A stretch of DNA of 64,000 nt from Saxidomus purpurata (Eukaryota > Mollusca > Bivalvia > Venerida > Veneridae), in NCBI GenBank assembly GCA_022818135.1, contig JAFMSR010000017.1:14183092-14247091 (forward strand), written 5' to 3'. The position numbers and the translations under genes are program-made. Of the stretch, positions 57,200 through 64,000 are shown in pieces (within the stretch, counting starts at the first letter, position 1; every line of letters begins with the position of its first letter). The notes below the pieces were generated by a model. The model saw only the letters and a list, made by a program, of their open reading frames with translations. It had not been told where the DNA came from and ran no database searches.

Positions 57200-59050
57200 A
57201 TATACCCCTGTTTCTATTAAAAACGTATTATGCATGCATTTAAAAGGAGACCGACTCGATTTATATGTTTTGTTTCTTTTATTAGGGTCAATATCTTTTT
57301 ATCGCGAATCATAACTTATTCTATAGATCCTCTTACAAAAAAAAGTTAAGAGAAAATCCACGAACTAAAAATACACACCTTGTTCATGAAGACTGCAAAA
57401 AAAAGAAGAAAAAATGCAGAAATATTGAGAAGTAGCTCTTTCTTGTAGCAGGCATAGATTTCGTTGTATTGTAGAAAATTCCAATATTAACACTAACTGA
57501 TAAATAAAGAATACGAAAGCAATTTTAAAATTTGATATGAAATTATTACCGTTCCCGCCAAAATTTTCTTTCTGAACGCATTAAAAATTATAATTATTTT
57601 TTTATTTACAACCCACTTATCATTCTCGATTAAGTTATTGGCTTTGATAAAGAAGAATAGAGGTTCTCTTTTGATATTTTTGAAAATGGCGTATCTTATG
57701 TGCTTGAAGTTATAATACCATTTAAAATGGCCATAACAAATAATGGTCAACAACAACATTATGTTTCTTGAACATGCAAAGGATAATTAATGCTGACTCG
57801 GAGTTATTTATCTGAATGGCATATATAACATGAAAATATACCTAACACAAGGGGGGCGGGTAAATTATTACTAGTATAGTCAAAAAAGTTTGTACATTTT
57901 TTATTTTCAATGAGAATAGAACTGTTGTATAGAATAATATATATTGTTTATAACTACGGCAATGTTCACTGAGCGATTTATGTCTTATCTAAAATTATGA
58001 TGTTATGATGTAAGTTTGACGGTAATATCACTTTAATAATGTATCGAAAGTAATGAATAGACTTGATGATTTATACATGGAAGTACAATAGAGAAATAAA
58101 GTAGTAGTGGCATGTAATGAGACACTAGACTTGCATGATTCTATATCATTTCAAAGATAAATGTTTGAAAACGTTCGTAGGAATAGGATTAATTAATAAA
58201 ATATTGTTTAGTGATATTTTACAATTCTTTTGATCTAGCACAGGTCACTTTTTATTTTAAATGATTACCTGTACCAGTCACCTAGCATAACACAAGCTGG
58301 CTGCTTAAAAAAACATCCAATGGGTTCTAGCGCATAGGTAGCATGCATGAATATAAAAGAGAGCCATGATGACCCTATCAGATCACATGAGAACCAAAAC
58401 TTGTTTCGAATTTAAACCGTGTTTGGAGCTTCAATGATTCTTTTCTATTTTATCAGTATTGAAGGGAATGGAGCGCGTGAGAAAAGTTGATGATAAAGAT
58501 AAAGCGATTATTTCATTCTGATACATGTGTGAAATGAAGATTAAAGCTGAACATTCTGTAACAAATTCATTAACCTTCAGCCAACCGACCAGACAGGCGG
58601 ACGAATGGACGGCCAGAGAGTTGGTCACAATAGCACGGATGTTACATCTGGGGGTTCGGGCTCTTGGTTAAGGTCATTCAGCAAAAAGACGAGGTTTCCA
58701 CCTACTATTTGTACAGATTTTTTAATCAAATTATTGTTATTAAACATTTCTAGCACGTACCATTATTTTTAATATGGACATATACGATATTTAATTTACG
58801 TACAAAAAAGGCATTTCGAAGTCGCCTATAATTTTTCAAATTTAATTCTGTGAGTTCTATACTATATACTGTTAGTGAAGTAACCGTTGATTGCAAAGTT
58901 GTAAAAATAGATCGGAAGATAGAAGCTTTGATATATATATATATATATTCAAGCGCTCGGAGGATATAAGTTTTGATAATTGACTGTGTGCATAAAAGAA
59001 ACTCGCTACTATACTGGATGATGCCCTAAGGGGCATAACCGAATAACTAA
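57200..59050. other. Intergenic, no gene recognised
   Basis: AT-rich, with an (AT) microsatellite at about 58932-58950. No coding signal. Confidence 0.45.
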
Positions 59051-59154
59051 TCTGTTTTTGATACGTTGTTAATATATATGCAATATGGGATATATTTGAG
59101 CAATCATGATATTTTCATAAAAATAATTATTTTTTCGTCTTTCTATTTACTGAT

Positions 59155-59401
59155 TTATCCTGCTGTAGGTTGGGGTCCTGGAACCTGTGCATTGCTTTGT
59201 GGTCCTGGTTCACCTCTTTCTTGGCCTGACGGGCCTGCAGGTTCCCCTCTAGGTCCTGCTTCCCCTCTAGGTCCTGGTTCACCTCTTTCTTGGCCTGACG
59301 GGCCTGCAGGTTCCCCTCTAGGTCCTGCTTCCCCTCTAGGTCCTGGTTCACCTCTGGGTCCTTGTGGCGCAGATGGAGGCCCCTGAGGTCCCCTTGTATC
59401 T
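59155..59401 (-). CDS. Collagen-like gene exon 2 (Gly-X-Y region)
   Basis: Acceptor at 59402-59403, stop TAA at 59157-59155. On the + strand the 69-bp unit starting 'ggtcctggttcacctc' begins at 59201, 59270 and (partial) 59339. The + strand is also open here, but only as a mirror of the repeat. Confidence 0.82.
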
Positions 59402-60493
59402 CTGTAATGAGCATGTACAAATTAAACAAAATTGCATTCCTTACATTGTAACATCTTGCATTTAAGACATAATTTGTTTGAATGCAGCAGCAGTTGTTAA
59501 TGACATGCTGCGTCCTTCAATTTCAATGAAATAGCTTTCTCTTTCCATAAGTACACTATATATCGTACTGATCAATATTTCAAGTTTGGACAGAAAACCG
59601 TATCAAAGATGTGAGTAAATAGAAAAAGGGGCTAGCAATTGCTTGGACAACAAATCCTCTTGACTTCATACAAATAAATGAGAGGGAGGGAACTTTATTT
59701 CCTTCAAGGAAGACAAATTGATATACATACGCATTTTCAACGGATACATTTTACTTTTAATTTAGTCACTAACGTATTACTGAACTTCGACTTCATACTT
59801 GCTATCACATCTCTTCGAGTGCTTGGAAAATACAAGATTCTAATTTCGAATATTTGAGTTGCGTGTGCAACAACTAGATCTATATCTTTTCAAGTCAAAT
59901 GTTGGCGGAAAGTGTTAGACAACAAACCGGCGAAGAAGTTTCGATCTCAGTTGAACAAAGAAGCTATCCAGCAGTTTGAAAAGATAAGATGAAAATGGAT
60001 TTGATTTCTTTATAGTTTATCTACATTAAGTACAAACGATACCTGTTTGCTCGATGAAATTCGTTTAAAGATTTGGTCAGACTAACCTTTTGTTTTTTGT
60101 TTTGTGCATAGCGTATTATGTGTGTTGCGAAACATGTTTGACAATTTTAGTTTACTTGCTGAAAAGTAACGCGAAATCTTATAAAATAAGAAAACTGGAC
60201 CAGGTGTAAACATGTTTTGCATTCTTATCTGTTAATTGTTACTTAAGTAACTGAAATAAGTTATCATGTAAATATTTAGGTAAAAGCGTGATAATAACGT
60301 TAACAAACAAAAAAATATTGCACAAATGTAATACATTTATATGGCAACTAGGGACCCTTAGATGTTTTTGTAATGATTTTTTCGAGACAAAATAGAAATC
60401 AAGAAATTTCGAAGCAAATGTTTTAACTCACTCGTTTTCTCCAGCAACTGTTACAACAACACAGAAAATTAACAGCAACAAAACAGTCCTCAT
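59155..60493 (-). CDS. Small secreted collagen-like (Gly-X-Y) peptide, two exons
   Basis: Exon 1 is 60493-60432 and exon 2 is 59401-59155 on the minus strand; together 309 bp, 102 codons plus TAA. Exon 1 encodes a clear signal peptide ([18 protein letters not shown], cleavage likely after Ala or Gly), ends GEN plus two bases of the next codon, and has donor GA|GTGAGT. Exon 2 (acceptor tcattacag) continues in phase into about twenty Gly-X-Y triplets rich in Pro, Arg and Glu ([18 protein letters not shown]), broken by four-residue steps (GEPA, GQER). It closes with a non-collagenous tail ([13 protein letters not shown]). The mature part has no cysteine. A 69-bp unit (23 residues) is repeated exactly. 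It should be exported and could form a short triple helix or an extended matrix or mucus peptide; function unknown. No neighbour suggests a pathway. The start is fixed by the signal peptide. Confidence 0.8.
59201..59350. repeat. Exact 69-bp tandem duplication in the collagen-like exon
   Basis: Two full copies (59201-59269 and 59270-59338) appear identical base for base, with a partial third. The period is a multiple of 3, so the frame is kept, but 23 residues is not a multiple of the Gly-X-Y triplet. Confidence 0.9.
60432..60493 (-). CDS. Collagen-like gene exon 1 (signal peptide)
   Basis: ATG at 60493-60491. Twenty codons plus two bases, almost entirely signal peptide; donor AACGA|GTGAGT at 60432/60431. 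Confidence 0.8.
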
Positions 60494-61019
60494 TCTTCTT
60501 GTGTCCAGTTTACCCTGTGGTTGTATACAAAGTGAAAACGAATTAATTTACTAATTACTTTTCATGTGATTGGTTGTTTAATTCATTGATATATTTCGTT
60601 TTGGCTCATAACAAAGAGTGTAAGAATTATAATATAATTGTTTTAATTATTTGCCTGAACGTGTGTGCGCGCCAAGTATACAGTTAAGCTGCAATACAAA
60701 ATCACCACAGCGGGCCTTAGGTCAGTGTCTTAAATAAGTCATGAAAAATGTGCGCGTTTCGCCTAAAGAAAGCTGCGAATGAATTCAGGTTGATACACCA
60801 TCGGTCATATCCGTAATGCGCGTCATTGATAACAAGAAGTCTCTTTCAACAAGAAATATCTTCAGCAAAAGATAAACGGCGGTTTTAGTATATACAGAAA
60901 CATCGTTCCTGGGACAATTATCATTTGAGGCGGTTGAATATGCAGTCTATCGTTACATCAGCAGCTATATCATTTATCAATGAAGCGATCATGTAATCAA
61001 GAGGGTCGCATAGGATAAA

Positions 61020-61090
61020 AATTCCATTCAACGCGCTTCCATTCGTAACATTTGATTGGTCCAAAAAGTAGGTCACAGCGAACGCCGAAG
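61020..61090 (+). repeat. Short repeat shared with 49306-49380
   Basis: 'aaattccattcaacgcgctt' and 'cattcgtaacatttgattgg' match 49306 onward. Reason for sharing unknown. Confidence 0.5.
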
Positions 61091-61532
61091 AAACACGGCC
61101 GACGTGTTCTTCAGTCATGGAAAATAAAAAGAATAATGTGCTTTCTCACTTTAGTACTCGAGCCCAACCTCTATTACATTAGCATGCAACCTCGAACATT
61201 TGGAAAATATCGAATTAATCATAATTTTTTTAAAGATTATCAGTTTAAAAATATTTCATTTGAATAAAATGAAAGATGTTTTCAATGTAGTCTATGTATG
61301 ATGAATTCTCAAAATATCCAGTTTTCAGTTTTATCATCAAAAGTACAGATATTCAGATTTTTCTTAAGTCGATTTCTTTCAATTTTTAACCCACCAATAA
61401 CAATGTCCAATTCTTATCAGCTGTCAAATGGTCTTTACCCTACTAAGAAGGTGAAACTGATACTGTTTGGTACTGTTCAGTGCAATATACGACATTTAAT
61501 AACGCAGTTCGTAAAGCAGTCGGTACGTAATG

Positions 61533-62222
61533 CCCTGGTCACATATCCGTACGATGTCCGTACGTTTTATAAAATCGTACGATTCCATCAACTTTTAAAA
61601 TCCGTACGGTCTCCGTACAATCGTAGATTCTGGTCACATGCCTACGGGCCCCGTACGATCTTTTGGAGGATGTAATTGTAGATATCCGTACAGACATCGC
61701 AGACAAGTCGTGCGGAGCTTGGAAAGAGCTCGGACGTACCTCGTACGACGCACGAGTATTCGTACGGCGCTCGTCCGGTGCCCATACAAAGTCCGCACGG
61801 TGTCCGTACGACAAGATTAACCAGTTCAGCGATCATTACTCATTTTTAGCTAGAATCGTCACGGATGACATACGGAGCCCTGCGATAGTCGTGCGAGCAC
61901 CGGCAAGCTCTTACGGGCCTCGCAGTGTTCCAAGTCCGCACGGACATCGTGCAATGCCCGTACGAGCTCTACCGGGGCACTCGCGGTGCCCGTACGGGGT
62001 TATTGCGAGCTGCTCCCGTCTTCGAAAATTGCTACGAGCTAGGCGAGAACTCGGGAGATCGGTGAAACATTTTCACCGAGTCCCCGAGTCCTCTACGAGT
62101 TTAAAAAATCCTTACGATGCTCGCAAGAGTCAACGATGTCCGTACGGACTCCTTGTAATTTTGCAAATTTTCGACCAAAAACTTATTCGTACGGAGCTCG
62201 TAGCGTTACCAGGTGACCAGGG
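61533..62222. mobile_element. 690-bp CGTACG-rich element with inverted ends
   Basis: Starts CCCTGGTCAC and ends GTGACCAGGG, a perfect 10-bp inverted terminus. The interior holds about a dozen CGTACG palindromes, many in 'tccgtacg' form, and is clearly more GC-rich than the flanks. The 207-codon open frame at 61663-62286 and opposite-strand frames exist because the motif lacks stop codons. Likely a non-autonomous DNA transposon or foldback; superfamily unknown. Confidence 0.65.
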
Positions 62223-62224
62223 TA

Positions 62225-62560
62225 TAACATTTGTCACACGGAGCGCACAATACACGCACGATGTACGCACGATGTACGCACGATGAACGCACGATATACG
62301 CATGTTACACGCACGCTGTAAGCGATTCAGTATTCAAGAAATGCGAAGCGCACGATACACAATATACGGAGTGCACATTACACGATGACTTTTTACATTT
62401 TATTCAAATTTAGAATTTTTTTTTAAATCTGTTTGTTTTACCTTTTCATCTTCACATATATTTATTGCTCTATAACAATTAGGTGTCCTAAGATCTTTTG
62501 ATGAGACCGAAAGAATCAGATCAGTTAGAGTATTCGCAATAGAAAAACTATTTCATAAGT
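62225..62560 (+). repeat. Family F repeat with 'acgcacgatgtacgcacg' array, copy 2
   Basis: 'tgtcacacggagcgcacaat' followed by reiterated 'acgcacgatgtacgcacgat', then 'gactttttacattttatt', 'gaccgaaagaatcaga' and 'caatagaaaaac'. Matches 51325-51690. Confidence 0.65.
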
Positions 62561-63189
62561 TTCGAAGATCCACATCTTTCATAAGGGAGTAATAATTTTG
62601 CAGTAAGTGTCATTTTTTGAACCCCTGTGAGTACCTTCAGCAGGACATGATCCAGAGAAGCGAAATAATAGGCGTCAACACTTCTCGTTAAATCAATTCT
62701 ACACGAAAGACACTGCTCATTTGTCTTTGTGTCAGCGAACGGATATATTATTCCAATCAGTCAGTATCACTCATTGTTATAATTTAATTCGGGATTTTAA
62801 AAAGGATTACCAGGACTACTCAAAACAAGAATGTAAGATGTTTTTTGCTTGGAATTTAACGGATTTCGTAAAACTGTAGTTGGTTCGTCCTATTATTTTC
62901 ACCTAGCCAATAAACAAATTAGTAAGATTGTACTACCGATATGGTGTTTCGGTGCAGGCATACTTTGTCTACTTCACTTTAGAGAATGCTGTTAAAATAG
63001 CAGTTAAGATTTTGGTGAAAACGTATTTTTTTTCCGTTGATAAATTGAAATTAAATTTTAGAATTTACAAAATGTATTGTCTTCTACCTGTCCCAAAGTA
63101 ACTACACTAACAAATAATATGTTAAATCAGCTCTATTTGGCCGAGATGTGCATGTTAATGAAACGAGTCACGACTGAATGCACCATCGA

Positions 63190-63740
63190 ATCTCTTGATT
63201 AAATCTATGTCGAGTTCGAATACGGGTCAAAAACACGGTCAAATTATACTAAAACCTTGTGGATGAAATGGAGTCTGCACTTTTCGGTGGGATTTCATTA
63301 AATTTAGTCAGATTGGCTGCATTGATAAAATCTAGGCCGAGTTCAATATGGGTCATCTTAGGTTAAAATCTAAGTCACCTGGTCAAATCATAGAAAAATC
63401 ATGTGTATGCCATAGAGGTGACATTTACCAGTAATCATGAACATATTACGGATTTTTTTTTTTCAACGATTTCTATGCAAATTTGAAATCTTGGTCACCT
63501 GGGCTTAAAAACTAGGTCACATGGTCAACTCAATGAAACACGTTGTTAACACTCTAGAGGCCACATTTATTACCCAATCATCATGAAAATTGGTCAGAAT
63601 GTTTCTCTAAATGAGTTCTAGATCAAGTGCGAATCTCGGCTATCTGGAATTAAAACATAGGTCACACAGTTAAATCAAAGGCAAACACTCCAGATGTCTC
63701 AGGTGAGCGATATAGGGCGATCTTGGTCCTCTTGTAATAC
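63190..63740 (+). repeat. Dispersed repeat family B, copy 3
   Basis: 'tctatgtcgagttcgaatac', 'gtcacctggtcaaatcatag', 'ctctagaggccacattt' and 'caatcatcatgaaaattgg' are reiterated. It closes with 'tcaggtgagcgatatagggc' and 'tcttggtcctcttgt', the most complete terminus of the three copies. Confidence 0.65.
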
Positions 63741-64000
63741 ATTTTCTTGTGTAGTATTATTTTTGATATTTTCATTCAATAAACGAGTTTGATTACGTTG
63801 CGTACAGTGTAAATGTATATCTGTCCTATATTTGAGTGAACTGTTATCATACGCATGATAAAACTGTTTTGTATGTATATATCAAATCAAAATGGCCGTT
63901 AACTGAAATGTTTCGACATAATATGACAACATTAACCTGATAATTATATGGCTAAGTGTATGCAGGAATATGCCACAATATGTATGTAGAAAGTATGTAA

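Noticed and set aside
59066..59386. Pro/Gly/Ser-rich + strand frame over the collagen-like exon
   Set aside because: It is the mirror of the Gly-X-Y codons on the minus strand, with no signal peptide or splice context; the minus-strand reading has both.
59127..59429. Minus-strand frame rich in Gln, Asp and Lys (charged repeats)
   Set aside because: Same exon read one base out of phase. It crosses the splice acceptor at 59402 and does not join the signal-peptide exon.
61298..61675. 125-codon + strand frame
   Set aside because: No domain, no splice context, composition like the flanks, and its last third runs into the CGTACG element.
61663..62286. 207-codon open frame, the longest in the window
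   Set aside because: It follows the CGTACG repeat motif, which lacks stops, extends past the element end into another repeat, and overlaps equally open frames on the other strand.

Overview
This is a stretch of AT-rich nuclear DNA from an invertebrate, most likely a bivalve mollusc. Genes are split by short phase-consistent exons with GT..AG introns. The intergenic and intronic space is filled with interspersed and tandem repeats whose style (GGTCAAGGTCA-rich tandem units, 'ccggatgataactcatga' units, 'caggtgagcgat...tcttg' ends) I associate with bivalve genomes. The species assignment is inference; no mitochondrial or ribosomal marker is present.

Layout. (1) 1-9.3 kb: no secure gene; a MITE copy, a decayed mariner, two bivalve-type repeats and a weak candidate secreted-peptide exon. 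(2) 9.3-19.15 kb, + strand: eleven exons that join without a frame break into about 584 residues of an ABCB-type half-transporter of the TAP/ABCB9 class, open at its 5' end. Its introns carry several repeats, including a tandem array loaded with perfect DR1 nuclear-receptor motifs. (3) 19.15-23.7 kb: repeat-rich convergent intergenic space. (4) 23.69-36.86 kb, - strand: an eleven-exon gamma-glutamyltranspeptidase of 561 residues, with the catalytic threonine intact but several substrate-contact positions changed and no membrane anchor visible. A 338-bp MITE with exact TTAA flanks lies in its last intron. (5) 37-38.1 kb: a transposon with arrays of a 'cgatacacgcac' motif. (6) 38.7-40.8 kb: a decayed Polinton/adintovirus-like relic with virion-protein-like fragments. 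(7) 41-44.9 kb: tRNA-derived SINEs and a palindromic element, no gene. (8) 44.9-51.3 kb: a second, broken copy of the 5' flank and first recognised exon of the ABC gene, interrupted by about 4 kb that includes a Tigger-like element and a probable assembly-artefact homopolymer block. (9) 51.3-56.3 kb: repeats, including a clean 572-bp TIR/TA element. (10) 56.3-57.1 kb: an internally deleted mariner, - strand. (11) 59.15-60.5 kb, - strand: a two-exon gene for a 102-residue secreted collagen-like peptide with an exact 69-bp internal duplication. (12) 61.5-62.6 kb: a 690-bp CGTACG-rich foldback-like element and a repeat shared with 51.3 kb. (13) 63.2-63.75 kb: another dispersed repeat copy.

The transporter and the peptidase converge and could both touch peptide or glutathione metabolism, but nothing in the sequence shows that they are co-regulated. 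The most notable items are the complete small collagen-like gene, the divergent active site of the peptidase, the partial duplication of the transporter gene, the DR1-bearing intronic repeat, and the TIR elements with internal motif arrays. I found no CRISPR array, rRNA or intact tRNA.
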